A DNA stretch of 64,000 nucleotides from Microbacteriaceae bacterium PS02333 (GCA_029959665.1 JASCOI010000001.1:43785-107784); one strand, 5' to 3'. Positions 7,834 through 17,584 are shown, counted from the stretch's first letter. The notes: generated from the sequence alone by a model not told the origin. Made by a program: numbers and translations.

Positions 7834-9900
7834 ATGACCACCCACGCACCCGACGTCACCGCGCCGCACCCTCCGTCGGCGAGGGCCGCAGCCAGCACTG
7901 CCCGCCCCACGGTCAGCCATCGACTGCGACGACTGATCCGCGGCCGGGCTGATGCCGCCCGGTGGGAGCGTCCGGCGTTGCTCGGCCTGCTGCTGGCGAC
8001 GGGTGTGCTCTACGTCGTGAACCTCGGCGTGAACGGCTGGGCGAACGCCTTCTACTCCGCGGCGGTGCAGGCCGGGAGCCAGAGCTGGGAGGCGTTCTTC
8101 TACGGATCGTCCGACGCCGCGAACGCCATCACCGTGGACAAGCCGCCCGCCTTCCTCTGGGTGATCGGGATCTCGGTCCGGCTCTTCGGGCTGAACTCGT
8201 GGGCGATCCTGCTGCCCCAGGCGCTGATGGGGATCGCGTCGGTGGCCATCCTGTACCGGATCGTGCGTCGCCGGTTCTCAGCCGGTGCGGCACTCGTCGC
8301 CGGCGCGGTGCTCGCCACCACCCCGGTGGCGACACTGATGTTCCGCTACGACAACCCGGACGCGCTGCTCGTCCTGCTCACGGTCGGAGCGATCGCCCTG
8401 ACCCTGCGCGGCATCGAGTCCGGACGGATGCGGTGGGTCGTGTGGGCCGGCGTCCTGGTCGGACTCGGCTTCCTGACGAAGCAGCTGCAGGCGTTCCTCG
8501 TGCTGCCACCCCTGATCGGCGTGTACCTCGTCGCGTCGCCCCGTCCGGTGCTCCGCCGGCTCGGCCACCTGGCGGCCGCTGCCGCCGCACTCCTCGTGTC
8601 CGCCGGATGGTGGGTCGCGATCGTCGAGCTCGTCCCGGCGTCGGCCCGGCCGTACATCGGCGGGTCACAGACGAACAGCTTCCTGGAGCTGACCTTCGGC
8701 TACAACGGCCTCGGCCGGGTCACCGGCGACGAGACCGGCAGCGTCGTTCCGGGCGGTACCACCGGCGCGGGCTCCTGGGGCTCGACCGGCCTGACGCGGC
8801 TGTTCGGCTCGGAGTTCGGCACCCAGGTCACGTGGCTCCTGCCGACCGCGCTGCTGTTGCTCGTCGTGTCGCTCGTCGCCGTCGGTGTCCGGCGCCGCAG
8901 CGACCCACGCCAGGCGACCGTGTTGGTGCTCGGTGGTTCGCTGCTCGTCACCGGAGCGGTCTTCAGCTTCATGGGCGGGATCTTCCACCCGTACTACACC
9001 GTCGCGCTCGCCCCCTACATCGCCGGCCTGGTGGGCATCGGTGCAGGACTCGTGTGGCAGCGCCGCGCGGTGCTCGCCTGGCGGATCGCGACGTCCGTGA
9101 TCGTGGCCGTCTCCGGGGCCTGGTCCTTCGCGCTGCTGACCCAGGCGTCGTCGTGGCAGCCGTGGATCCGCTGGGTGGTGTTGGCCGCGACGGCGGTCGG
9201 GGCCGTGCTGGTCCTGGTGCCGCCGCGAGGCCGGGGTGTGGCGTCGGCCACGACCGCGGTGCTGCTCGTCGCGGCACTGCTCGGGCCGACGGCGTTCTCG
9301 GTACAGACCACCACGGTGGGGCACACCGGCGCACTCCCCTCCGCCGGTCCGAGCGTGACGTCGGCGGGCCCAGGTGGCGGCATGGGTGGGCCCGGTGGTG
9401 CCGGCGGCGGGCAGGGTGGCGCCGGAGGCCGGCAGCCCGGGCAGCAGCAAGCACCCGGTGGTCAGGCCCCGGGTGGTCAGGCTCCCGGCCAGCTCCAGGG
9501 TGATGGCACCGCTGGGGGTGCCGGTGGTGGCACGAACCTGCTCGGTGGTTCGACGGAGGTGTCGGAGGAGGTCGTGACGGCGCTCTCCACCGACGCCGAC
9601 GACTACACCTGGGCGGCCGCGACCGTCGGCTCGAACAGCGCCGCCACCTACCAGCTCGCGACGGGCGACCCGGTGATGGCGATCGGCGGGTACAACGGCA
9701 CCGATCCGTCGCCGACGCTGTCGGAGTTCACGACCTTGGTCGCCGAAGGGAGAGTGCACTGGTTCATCGGCAGCTCCACGAACACCAGCGGCAGTAGCGG
9801 GAGCGATGCCGCCACGAAGATCGCGGCGTGGGTCGCCGCGAACTTCGACGCGCAGACCGTCGGTGGCGTCACGATGTACGACCTGACCAGCGGTGCTTGA
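7834..9900 (+). CDS. GT39/ArnT-like membrane glycosyltransferase
   Basis: This 688-residue polytopic membrane protein resembles ArnT/PMT-type glycosyltransferases (GT39 clan), which use polyprenyl-phosphate sugars on the outer face of the membrane. The first extracytoplasmic loop contains AVDKPP-like sequence (TVDKPPAFLWV), typical of bacterial YkcB-like members. About ten or more hydrophobic helices follow. Residues of about 500-570 form a Gly/Gln/Pro-rich linker, and the C-terminal 110 residues look like a soluble extracellular domain. The ATG at 7834 is the first start giving a charged N-terminus before helix 1. The acceptor is unknown. A strong hairpin follows the stop. Confidence 0.82.
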   Translation: MTTHAPDVTAPHPPSARAAASTARPTVSHRLRRLIRGRADAARWERPALLGLLLATGVLYVVNLGVNGWANAFYSAAVQAGSQSWEAFFYGSSDAANAITVDKPPAFLWVIGISVRLFGLNSWAILLPQALMGIASVAILYRIVRRRFSAGAALVAGAVLATTPVATLMFRYDNPDALLVLLTVGAIALTLRGIESGRMRWVVWAGVLVGLGFLTKQLQAFLVLPPLIGVYLVASPRPVLRRLGHLAAAAAALLVSAGWWVAIVELVPASARPYIGGSQTNSFLELTFGYNGLGRVTGDETGSVVPGGTTGAGSWGSTGLTRLFGSEFGTQVTWLLPTALLLLVVSLVAVGVRRRSDPRQATVLVLGGSLLVTGAVFSFMGGIFHPYYTVALAPYIAGLVGIGAGLVWQRRAVLAWRIATSVIVAVSGAWSFALLTQASSWQPWIRWVVLAATAVGAVLVLVPPRGRGVASATTAVLLVAALLGPTAFSVQTTTVGHTGALPSAGPSVTSAGPGGGMGGPGGAGGGQGGAGGRQPGQQQAPGGQAPGGQAPGQLQGDGTAGGAGGGTNLLGGSTEVSEEVVTALSTDADDYTWAAATVGSNSAATYQLATGDPVMAIGGYNGTDPSPTLSEFTTLVAEGRVHWFIGSSTNTSGSSGSDAATKIAAWVAANFDAQTVGGVTMYDLTSGA

Positions 9901-9916
9901 GCCGGCAACGGCCGGA

Positions 9917-9952
9917 CGGGAGGCGCGGTGTCAGCCCGCACCGCGCCTCCAG
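9917..9952. terminator. bidirectional hairpin terminator
   Basis: GGAGGCGCGGTG (9919-9930) pairs perfectly with CACCGCGCCTCC (9939-9950) across an eight-base loop. It sits between two convergent genes (stops at 9900 and 9960), so it can serve both. No U-tract is present. The same stem sequence recurs elsewhere in the window (27830-27865; a close variant at 55287-55330). Confidence 0.7.
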
Positions 9953-9959
9953 CCCGTCG

Positions 9960-11852
9960 TCAGCGCAGGTTCTCCTCGACAGCCAGGTCCTTCTGCACCG
10001 CGAACTGCGTACGGTGCAGTTCCTCGTACCGGCCGCCGGCAGCCAGCAGTTCCTCGTGCGTGCCGCGCTCCACGATCGACCCGTCCTCGACCACGAGGAT
10101 CATGTCCGCGCTGCGGATGGTCGACAGGCGGTGTGCGATCACCATCGCGGTCCGTCCCTCCAGCGCCTCGCTCAGTGCTGCCTGCACTGCGGCCTCGGAC
10201 GTCGAGTCGAGCGCTGCCGTCGCCTCGTCGAGGATGACGACACGCGGCTGCGCGAGCAACAGTCTCGCGATGGTCATCCGCTGGCGCTCGCCACCGGACA
10301 GCCGGTAGCCGCGCTCCCCCACCATCGTGTCCAGCTGGTCGGGCAGGGACCGGATGAGCGGCTCGAGCCGAGCGCGGCGGACGGCGTCCCAGACCTCGTC
10401 GTCGGATGCCCCGGGCCGGGCGAGGCGCAGGTTGGAGCGGATGGTCTCGTGGAACAGGTGTCCGTCCTGCGTCACCATGCCGAGCGAGTGCCGCATCGAC
10501 GCGAAGGTGACGTCGCGGACGTCCGTCCCGGCCAGCCGCACCGCCCCGCTGTCGACGTCGTACAGCCGCGACAGGAGCTGCGCGATCGTGGACTTGCCGG
10601 CGCCGGAGGTCCCGACGAGGGCGACGGTCTGCCCCGGCTCGATCCGGAACGACACACCGTGCAGGACCTCTTCGCCACCGCGGGTGTCCAGTGTGGACAC
10701 CTCTTCGAGTGAGGCGAGCGACACCTTGTCCGCCGACGGGTACGCGAAGCGGACGTCGTCGAACTCGACCGACACCGGGCCGTCCGGGACGGTGCCGGCG
10801 TCGGGCTTCTCCTGGATGAGCGGTTCGAGGTCCAGCACCTCGAAGACCCGCTCGAAGCTGACCACAGCGCTCATGATCTCCACCCGCGCGTTCGCCAGGC
10901 TGGTCAGCGGGGCGTAGAGGCGGGTGAGCAGCAGGGCCAGCGTCACCACGTCACCGGTGTTCAGCTGCCCACCGAGGGCAAGGGAACCGCCGACGCCGTA
11001 GACGAGCGCGAGCGCGAGTGCGGAGACGAGCGTGAGCGCGGTGACGAAGACGAACTGCAGCAGGGCGCTCCGGACGCCGATGTCGCGGACGCGGGCGGCG
11101 CGCACGCGGAACTCCTCGGCCTCTTCGTCGGGACGACCGAACAGCTTGACGAGGGTGGCGCCGGGCGCCGAGAACCGCTCGGTCATCTGCGTGCTCATCG
11201 CTGCGTTGTGATCGGCGGCCTCGCGGCGGAGCGCAGCGAGCCTGCTGCCCATCCGGCGGGCTGGGATGAGGAAGATCGGGAGCATGACCACCGCGAGCAC
11301 GGTCACGAGCCACGACGTGCTGAGCATGACGGCAAGGGTGAGGATCAGCGCCACGATGTTCGTGACCACGCCGGACAGCGTGCCGCTGAAGGCCTGCTGC
11401 GCCCCGATGACGTCGTTGTTGAGACGGCTGACGAGCGCGCCCGTCCGCGTCCGGGTGAAGAACGCGATCGGCATCTTCTGCACGTGGTTGAAGACGGCGG
11501 TGCGGAGGTCGAGGATCACACCCTCGCCGATCCGTGCCGAGTACCAGCGGGTCAGGAGTGACGCGGCGGCGTCGGCGACGGCGACCAGGGCGATGACGAC
11601 GGCGAGCCACACGATCGTGCCGACTGCCCCCTTGGCGGCGATGACGTCGACCACCTGGCCGGCGAGCACCGGCGTCGCGACCGCCAGGAACGCCCCGACG
11701 ACGGACAGCGCGATGAAGACCACCAACTTCGCGCGGTACGGCACGGCGAACGTCATGATCCGCCGGACGGACTCACGGGAGATGCCGTGCTTGCCGTCCC
11801 TCGCGGTGGAGATCTTGTACAGCGAGCTCCAGGCCGCGCCTTCCATGCTCAT
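9960..11852 (-). CDS. ABC transporter, fused permease and ATPase
   Basis: This is a half-size ABC exporter of 630 residues. The N-terminal transmembrane domain (about residues 30-320, six helices, ABC_membrane type) is followed by a nucleotide-binding domain with Walker A GTSGAGKST, a Q-loop region, signature LSGGERQR and Walker B VVILDEATAAL with the H-loop in IAHRLST. All ATPase motifs are intact. A dimer is expected. An insertion between strand 1 and Walker A (LASLEEVSTLDTRGG) is slightly unusual. The ATG at 11852 follows GGAAGGAA; Met at 11846 is an alternative. The substrate (lipid or drug) cannot be inferred. Confidence 0.9.
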   Translation of the reverse strand: MSMEGAAWSSLYKISTARDGKHGISRESVRRIMTFAVPYRAKLVVFIALSVVGAFLAVATPVLAGQVVDVIAAKGAVGTIVWLAVVIALVAVADAAASLLTRWYSARIGEGVILDLRTAVFNHVQKMPIAFFTRTRTGALVSRLNNDVIGAQQAFSGTLSGVVTNIVALILTLAVMLSTSWLVTVLAVVMLPIFLIPARRMGSRLAALRREAADHNAAMSTQMTERFSAPGATLVKLFGRPDEEAEEFRVRAARVRDIGVRSALLQFVFVTALTLVSALALALVYGVGGSLALGGQLNTGDVVTLALLLTRLYAPLTSLANARVEIMSAVVSFERVFEVLDLEPLIQEKPDAGTVPDGPVSVEFDDVRFAYPSADKVSLASLEEVSTLDTRGGEEVLHGVSFRIEPGQTVALVGTSGAGKSTIAQLLSRLYDVDSGAVRLAGTDVRDVTFASMRHSLGMVTQDGHLFHETIRSNLRLARPGASDDEVWDAVRRARLEPLIRSLPDQLDTMVGERGYRLSGGERQRMTIARLLLAQPRVVILDEATAALDSTSEAAVQAALSEALEGRTAMVIAHRLSTIRSADMILVVEDGSIVERGTHEELLAAGGRYEELHRTQFAVQKDLAVEENLR

Positions 11853-11999
11853 GGCTGTTCCTTCCGTGGGGCACGGTCCGATCGTGTCGGCCGGGTGCCC
11901 GGAGCTCGGGGTCCGCCCCGGTGGCGGCGAGCTGGAGCAACGATACGGCGGACGACTGACGACCGCGGTACCGTCGTGGGACGTCGAGACTGAAGGAAG

Positions 12000-12629
12000 T
12001 CACCCGCCCTGCGTCAGGCCGGTGATGAGGTTGATGGCGACCGCGACCACGAAGGTGCCGAAGAAGTACGACAACAGCGCGTGCCCCGTGGCGATACGCC
12101 GCGACGGGGTGGACGACTGGGTGATGTTGCCCGCGTTGTAGGCCATCCCGATCGAGAACGCCGTGTAGGCGAAGTCGCTGTAGGACGGGTCCTCGTCCTG
12201 GTCGAAGTCGAAGCGGTGCCTGTCGTCGATGTAGTACATCCGCGCGTACCTGAACGCGTAGACGGTGTTCATGACCGCCCACGCCGCGACGACGCCGACC
12301 ACCGCGAGGATCGCCGCCGCGGAGCCGACCGGGTCGTGCCGCTGGCTGCGGACGAGCGCGAAGATCACCAGCACCAGGCTGAGGAGCGTGGCGATGATGA
12401 CGACCGCATCGACCAGCTTCCGGGATCGATCCTCGTGATGGGCGAGGTCCCTGGTCCGTTCGGGGTCTGCGGGCCAGGCTTCGGACCACGCCCACAGGAG
12501 GAAGGCCCCTGCGGCGATCACCCAGCCGAGCAGCGCGGACAGGTCGGGGACACCGAGGAGCGCGGCGACCACAGCGCTCGCGCCGCCGACGATCGCGGCG
12601 ACCCCGGCTTTCACTGACAACTGCGACAT
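12000..12629 (-). CDS. DUF1345 family membrane protein
   Basis: This 209-residue integral membrane protein belongs to the DUF1345 family by its conserved block (YYIDDRHRFDFDQDEDPSYS, then DFAYTAFSIGMAYN) and by about five hydrophobic helices: two near the N-terminus, two in the middle and one at the C-terminus. The family has no established function. The ATG at 12629 follows a GAGAAGGGGAAG ribosome-binding region. A LuxR regulator gene lies 38 bases upstream on the same strand and may be co-transcribed. Confidence 0.82.
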   Translation of the reverse strand: MSQLSVKAGVAAIVGGASAVVAALLGVPDLSALLGWVIAAGAFLLWAWSEAWPADPERTRDLAHHEDRSRKLVDAVVIIATLLSLVLVIFALVRSQRHDPVGSAAAILAVVGVVAAWAVMNTVYAFRYARMYYIDDRHRFDFDQDEDPSYSDFAYTAFSIGMAYNAGNITQSSTPSRRIATGHALLSYFFGTFVVAVAINLITGLTQGG

Positions 12630-12667
12630 GGCACTTCCCCTTCTCGCGGTGGAGCTCGGCTCGGCGC

Positions 12668-13636
12668 CTACGCGGAACGGGCCGCCGAGAGTGGGACGTA
12701 CAGCCCGGCGCGCTCGGCGCGCACGGCGGCGAGCGTCCGGGAGGTGGCGTCCAGTTTGAGCAGGATGTGTTCGATGTGCGCGGCGACGGTGCGCGGTGCG
12801 ATCGCCAGCGCCCGGGCGATCTCGAGGTTGGAGCAGCCCTCGATGACGTGACCCAGCACCTCGAGCTCCCGCGGCGTCAGGCCGCGCAGGTCCGTGGCAG
12901 GTGCGAGCACCACGACGCCGCAGGCCACGGTGCTGAGGTCCGCCTCGCCCGCGAGCACCGTCACCCTCGCGTAGGCGTCCGGCGACTGTCGGCTTCCACG
13001 CGGCCAGAGGAACGAACCGTGCTCCTGCCCCTCGCAGATGGCGTCCCTGGCTGCGTCGACGAGGTCCGATCCGGTGGTGAGGAGCTCGTCGTCGGACAGG
13101 CCCGGGATGCGCACGATCCCGTGGCCGGCAAGGAGGACCACACCGGATTCGACGCCGCTGACCCAGGCGACCGTCGCGGCGAGCGACCTGACCGGGTCGA
13201 TGCCCGATGCGAGCGCCGGTGCGAACCGAGCGAGTCGTCGCCGGGTCGTCTCGGACGGCGGGGTCGCGCTCCGGAAGAGCACCGTCACGAGGCCGACCGA
13301 GCGGTGCCCGTCCGCGCACAGCACCACGGAGAGCGCCTCCCGGAAGCCGGCAGCAGGTGGGCACGCTGTCGGCGACGGGCCCGAGGGGGCATCGTGCGTG
13401 ACGAGAGACCCGCGCAGGAAGCCGACACTCACATCGTCGAGACCGCTGCTCGCGACCGTGCTGTACCGAGCGCCGTCCCCATCGGCCAGCGCCATCCACG
13501 CGGCGTCGAACGGGATGTGGTGGTGCAGTCCCTCCAGCAGTGCTCGAGCCCGCTCGTGGACCGGTCCCGGACGGACCGCGGTCCGCTCGGACGACGCTGC
13601 AGTGCGTTCCACGGAACTCGCCCCCTTCCTGACCAT
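12668..13636 (-). CDS. LuxR-type transcriptional regulator
   Basis: This 322-residue protein has a C-terminal LuxR/GerE helix-turn-helix (about residues 250-315) containing LTPRELEVLGHVIEGCSNLE and the recognition segment APRTVAAHIEHILLKL. The first 230 residues look like a GAF-like sensory region with alternating strands and helices, but no specific ligand motif is visible. It has no receiver aspartate, so it is not an obvious response regulator. The ATG at 13636 was chosen at the start of the continuous coding pattern. It is divergent from the dehydrogenase cassette 200 bases away, which it may control. Confidence 0.82.
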   Translation of the reverse strand: MVRKGASSVERTAASSERTAVRPGPVHERARALLEGLHHHIPFDAAWMALADGDGARYSTVASSGLDDVSVGFLRGSLVTHDAPSGPSPTACPPAAGFREALSVVLCADGHRSVGLVTVLFRSATPPSETTRRRLARFAPALASGIDPVRSLAATVAWVSGVESGVVLLAGHGIVRIPGLSDDELLTTGSDLVDAARDAICEGQEHGSFLWPRGSRQSPDAYARVTVLAGEADLSTVACGVVVLAPATDLRGLTPRELEVLGHVIEGCSNLEIARALAIAPRTVAAHIEHILLKLDATSRTLAAVRAERAGLYVPLSAARSA

Positions 13637-13839
13637 CGTCTGCGGGAATCGGGGCGAGTGTCCGAAAACCGTTGATCACCGGTGTAGCGATCGCCACCTG
13701 TCCCGACGCTCAGGTCGGCCGAGCGCATGGGCAGGTCTGCCGATGGTGCGACTGCGCTCGAGGGCGTGACATGGGCCCATCGCGTGGTCGACCGGCCCGC
13801 GTCTCGTTCAGGGCACGTCACCGACGTGAGGAGTCGAAC

Positions 13840-14991
13840 ATGAAAGCCGTTGTCTACCAGGGGCCACGCACGGTCTCGGTGCAGGACGTACCGGACGCGC
13901 GTATCGAGCGTCCCACCGACGTGCTGGTGCGCGTCACGACGACCAACATCTGTGGGTCCGACCTGCACATGTACGAGGGCCGCACCAGCTTCGAGACCGG
14001 ACGCTGGTTCGGTCACGAGAACATGGGCGAGGTGATCGAGGTCGGTCACGGCGTCGACAAGGTCAAGGTGGGCGACGTCGTCGTCCTGCCGTTCAACGTC
14101 GCGTGCGGCCACTGCAAGAACTGTGAACGCGGACTGACCAACTACTGCCTCACGGCGCAACCGGTCCCCGAGTGGGCAGGTGCGGCGTACGGCTTCGCGG
14201 ACATGGGACCGTGGGCAGGCGGCCAGGCAGAACTGCTGCGCGTTCCGTGGGGCGACTTCAACTGTCTCCGACTCGGTGAGGACGCCGAGGAGCGGTCCGC
14301 CGACTACGTGATGCTCGCCGACATCTTCCCGACCGGCTACCACGCCACCGAGATGGCCGGCGTGCAACCGGGCGACCAGACCGTCATCTACGGTGCGGGC
14401 CCGGTCGGACTGATGGCAGCGCTGTCGGCCACGATCCGGGGTGCGAGCAAGGTGATGGTGGTGGACCGTCATCCCGATCGACTCCGGCTGGCGGAGTCGA
14501 TCGGCGCGATCGCGATCGACGACTCGAAGGTCGATCCGGTGCAGGCCGTGCTCGAGCAGACGATGGGACTCGGCGCCGACAACGGCTGTGAGTGCGTCGG
14601 GTACCAGGCGCACGAGCCCTCCGGCGACGAGCAGACGAACCTCACGCTCAACCGTCTGGTGCAGTCGGTCCGGTTCACCGGACGGATCGGGACGGTCGGG
14701 GTGTTCGTCCCTCAGGACCCCGGCGGCCCGGACGAGCTGGCGAAGCAGGGGCAGGTCGCGTTCGACATGGGGCTGCACTGGTTCAAGGGCCAGACCATGG
14801 GGACGGGACAGGCTCCGGTCAAGAAGTACAACCGACGGCTCCGTGACCTGATCGCGGGGGGCAAGGCGACACCGTCGTTCATCGTGAGCCACGAGATCCC
14901 GCTGGACCAAGCGCCGGACGCCTACGAGCACTTCGACAACCGGGACGACGGCTGGACCAAGGTCGTCCTCAAGCCGGGGAAGGTGGCCTGA
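13840..14991 (+). CDS. zinc-dependent alcohol dehydrogenase, glutathione-independent formaldehyde dehydrogenase type
   Basis: This medium-chain dehydrogenase has 383 residues. The catalytic zinc ligand motif CGSDLHMYEGR is at about residues 37-47, the GHE zinc motif follows near residue 58, and the structural zinc cysteines are present in CGHCKNCERGLTNYC. The Rossmann motif GAGPVGLMAA is near residue 185. The sequence CECVGYQAHE is typical of the glutathione-independent formaldehyde dehydrogenase branch. The ATG at 13840 follows GTGAGGAG. It is the first gene of a three-gene cassette with a small conserved protein and a second zinc dehydrogenase. Aldehyde dismutation or detoxification is plausible. 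Confidence 0.87.
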   Translation: MKAVVYQGPRTVSVQDVPDARIERPTDVLVRVTTTNICGSDLHMYEGRTSFETGRWFGHENMGEVIEVGHGVDKVKVGDVVVLPFNVACGHCKNCERGLTNYCLTAQPVPEWAGAAYGFADMGPWAGGQAELLRVPWGDFNCLRLGEDAEERSADYVMLADIFPTGYHATEMAGVQPGDQTVIYGAGPVGLMAALSATIRGASKVMVVDRHPDRLRLAESIGAIAIDDSKVDPVQAVLEQTMGLGADNGCECVGYQAHEPSGDEQTNLTLNRLVQSVRFTGRIGTVGVFVPQDPGGPDELAKQGQVAFDMGLHWFKGQTMGTGQAPVKKYNRRLRDLIAGGKATPSFIVSHEIPLDQAPDAYEHFDNRDDGWTKVVLKPGKVA

Positions 14992-14993
14992 TC

Positions 14994-15455
14994 ATGGTGG
15001 GCAGAGCTGCTGCCGCGGTCGGCGTCGCCGGGATCGCCGTCGGCCTGGTCGCCCGGTCCTTGGTGAAGCGACAGTGGGGATCGGACGGTGACGCGACGCA
15101 TCCGGAAGGCTGGAAGGCGGTCACCGTGCTGGGCGATGCAGATGTGTTCGAACGCGACGGCTACCCCGAGCCGCTCGGACGCCTGGCTGCGGCGCTCGAT
15201 ATCCGGATCGACCCCGCGCCAGGGGACAAGGGCTTCGAGGTGCATGCCCGCGAGCGGGACGGAGCCGATCTCGGCGTGGACGGCCATGATCCGAACAGGA
15301 CCCTGCGGGAAGCGCTGCGCGACGCCAAACAGCTCTTCGAGACCGGCGAGGTCCTCCGTGCGACGCCTCGACCTCACGGAGAACGTCCGCGGACCCTGCT
15401 CGGGAGCGCGGTCGACGAGGCGGAGTCCGACGCGAAGGGCGGTGGTGTGCTGTGA
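14994..15455 (+). CDS. conserved hypothetical protein of the dehydrogenase cassette
   Basis: This 153-residue protein has a short hydrophobic N-terminus (about residues 5-23) that may anchor it, then a soluble domain containing WKAVTVLGDADVFE and IRIDPAPGDKGFEVHAR. A late amphipathic helix carries REALRDAKQLFETGEVL. I recognise this pattern from small proteins found beside paired zinc dehydrogenases in actinobacteria, but not a named function. The start lies three bases after the preceding stop, and its stop overlaps the next GTG (GTGA), so all three proteins are probably translated together. Confidence 0.72.
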   Translation: MVGRAAAAVGVAGIAVGLVARSLVKRQWGSDGDATHPEGWKAVTVLGDADVFERDGYPEPLGRLAAALDIRIDPAPGDKGFEVHARERDGADLGVDGHDPNRTLREALRDAKQLFETGEVLRATPRPHGERPRTLLGSAVDEAESDAKGGGVL

Positions 15456-16621
15456 AGGCCCTCTGCTGGACCGGGGTGAACCGACTCGCCGTAGAGCGGG
15501 TCGACGACCCCGAGATCGTCAACGCCCACGACGCCATCGTCAAGGTGACGTTGAGCACGACCTGCGGATCGGACCTCCACCTCCTCGGCGGGTACGTCCC
15601 GACGATGCGCGCGGGCGACGTGCTCGGCCACGAGTTCGTCGGCGAGATCGTCGAGGTGGGATCCGCCGTCACGAAGCACGCCGTCGGCGACCGCGTCGTC
15701 GTCTGCTCGTTCATCAGCTGCGGGAAGTGCTGGTTCTGTCGCAACGACCTCACCTCGTTGTGCGACAACGGGAACCCGAACGCCGGCATCCCCGAGATGC
15801 TCTGGGGCCAGGCGCCCGGCGGCTGCTACGGCTACTCACACGCACTGGGCGGGTGGGCCGGCAGCCATGCCGAGTACATTCGCGTGCCGTATGCCGACCA
15901 GGACGCCTTCCCCGTCCCCGATGGCGTGAGCGACGAGCGGGCGCTCTTCGCCTCCGACGCCGCTCCGACCGGATGGATGGGAGCCGATCTCGGCGGCGTC
16001 GCCCCCGGGGACACCGTTGCCGTCTGGGGTGCAGGCGGCGTCGGCCAGATGGCGGCGCGCGCGTCACTCCTGCTCGGTGCCGAGCGGGTCATCGTCATCG
16101 ACCGCTTCCAGGAGCGGCTGACGCAGGTGGAGCAGGTCATCGGTGCGGAGACCATGAACTACGAGACCAGCGAGGTGACGGCCGAACTCCGGGAACGCAC
16201 GGGCGGTCGCGGCCCGGACGTCTGCATCGAGGCGGTCGGGATGGAAGCCCACCGCGACGGTCCGGACTTCGCGTACGACCAGCTGAAGCAGCAGCTGCGG
16301 CTGCAGACGGACCGGCCCACCGCCGTCCGGGAGGCCGTGTTCGCCGCACGCAAGGGCGGCAGCCTGTTCGTGCTGGGTGTCTTCGGCGGGTTCGTGGACA
16401 AGTTCCCGCTCGGGGCAGTGATGAACAAGGGCCTGACGCTCCGGTCCGCTCAGCAGCACGGGCACCGTTACATCCCGATGCTCCTCGAACGGATGGCACG
16501 CGACGAGCTCGTCACGGAGCACCTGGCGACACACGTCATGCCGCTCGACGAGGCGCCCGAGGGCTACGCCAAGTTCAAGGACAAGACCGACGGGTGCGTG
16601 CGCGCCGTCTTCCGTCCCTGA
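15452..16621 (+). CDS. zinc-dependent alcohol dehydrogenase
   Basis: This second medium-chain dehydrogenase of the cassette has 389 residues. The catalytic zinc motif CGSDLHLLGG (about residues 32-41), GHEFVGEIVEVG, the structural zinc cluster CGKCWFCRNDLTSLC and the NAD-binding GAGGVGQMAA are all present. It belongs to the same glutathione-independent formaldehyde-dehydrogenase-like branch as the gene 460 bases upstream, but is clearly a paralogue rather than a copy. The GTG start overlaps the previous stop by four bases. Having two such enzymes in one operon suggests sequential or heteromeric action on an alcohol/aldehyde pair. Confidence 0.85.
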   Translation: MKALCWTGVNRLAVERVDDPEIVNAHDAIVKVTLSTTCGSDLHLLGGYVPTMRAGDVLGHEFVGEIVEVGSAVTKHAVGDRVVVCSFISCGKCWFCRNDLTSLCDNGNPNAGIPEMLWGQAPGGCYGYSHALGGWAGSHAEYIRVPYADQDAFPVPDGVSDERALFASDAAPTGWMGADLGGVAPGDTVAVWGAGGVGQMAARASLLLGAERVIVIDRFQERLTQVEQVIGAETMNYETSEVTAELRERTGGRGPDVCIEAVGMEAHRDGPDFAYDQLKQQLRLQTDRPTAVREAVFAARKGGSLFVLGVFGGFVDKFPLGAVMNKGLTLRSAQQHGHRYIPMLLERMARDELVTEHLATHVMPLDEAPEGYAKFKDKTDGCVRAVFRP

Positions 16622-16642
16622 ACGCCGCAGACTGCCGCACGG

Positions 16643-17584
16643 CTACCCCAGCGGCTCGACGCCGTAGCTCGTCACGACGGCGCGGAGTTCGTCCAGGTAC
16701 GTCTGCGCCTGCACGGTCAGCGGGACCGACGCGTGCGCGATCCAGCCGATCTCGATGCGTTCGTCGACGTCGAGCGGGATGGCGACGATCTCGGGATCGA
16801 GGTCGTCACTGATGAGCCCGGTCGAGATCGTGTACCCGCCGAGGCCGATCATCAGGTTGAAGATCGTCGCCCGGTCGGACACCCGGATCTCCCGCTTGCT
16901 CGACATCGTCGACAGGATCTCCTCCGCCAGGTAGAAGGAGTTGTTCGCACCCTGGTCGAACGTCAGCCGTGGAAGATCGGCGAGGTCCTCGAGGGTCGCA
17001 CGCGCCTGGGACGCGATCGGGTTCCGCCGGGACACGAAGATGTGCGGCTGCGCGACGAACAGCGGCGTGAACACGACACCGGCGTCCCGCAGCAGTTTCC
17101 CGAGGACCTGGCGGTTGAAGTCGTTGCGGTAGAGGATGCCCACCTCGCTCCGCAGGGTGCGAACGTCCTCGATGATGTCCCACGTCCGCGTCTCCCGGAG
17201 CGAGAACTCATACTCGTCCGCAGCGGCGCCCTCCACCATGCGGACGAAGGCCTCCACCGCGAACGAGTAGTGCTGCGCGGAGACCCCGAGCAGCCGGCGC
17301 GAGGGCTGCCCACCGACGTAGCGCTGCTCCAGCAGGGAGACCTGCTCGACCACCTGCCGGGCGTACCCGAGGAACTCGACGCCGTCGACGGTGAGGACGA
17401 CACCACGCGCCGAACGCACGAAGAGCGCCCGGCCGATCCGAGCCTCCAGGTCCTTCATGGCAGCCGACAACGTCGGCTGCGCGACGTAGAGCAGGTCGGC
17501 CGCTGCGCTGATCGAGCCCTCCGTCGCGACCTCGATGAAGTACCGGAGCTGCTGCAGGGTGATGTCGTTCGAGACACGAGCCAT
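16643..17584 (-). CDS. LysR family transcriptional regulator, probable regulator of mesX-mesD
   Basis: This LysR-type regulator has 313 residues, the family norm. The N-terminal winged helix (about residues 9-68) includes LQQLRYFIEVATEGSISAAA and AQPTLSAAMKDLEARIG; the C-terminal part is a periplasmic-binding-protein-like effector domain. The ATG at 17584 is well placed. It is transcribed away from mesX, and the 72-base gap contains a CTAT-N8-ATAG dyad, so control of mesX-mesD and autoregulation are likely. A methionine- or sulfur-related co-inducer would fit the context but is inferred. Confidence 0.85.
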   Translation of the reverse strand: MARVSNDITLQQLRYFIEVATEGSISAAADLLYVAQPTLSAAMKDLEARIGRALFVRSARGVVLTVDGVEFLGYARQVVEQVSLLEQRYVGGQPSRRLLGVSAQHYSFAVEAFVRMVEGAAADEYEFSLRETRTWDIIEDVRTLRSEVGILYRNDFNRQVLGKLLRDAGVVFTPLFVAQPHIFVSRRNPIASQARATLEDLADLPRLTFDQGANNSFYLAEEILSTMSSKREIRVSDRATIFNLMIGLGGYTISTGLISDDLDPEIVAIPLDVDERIEIGWIAHASVPLTVQAQTYLDELRAVVTSYGVEPLG

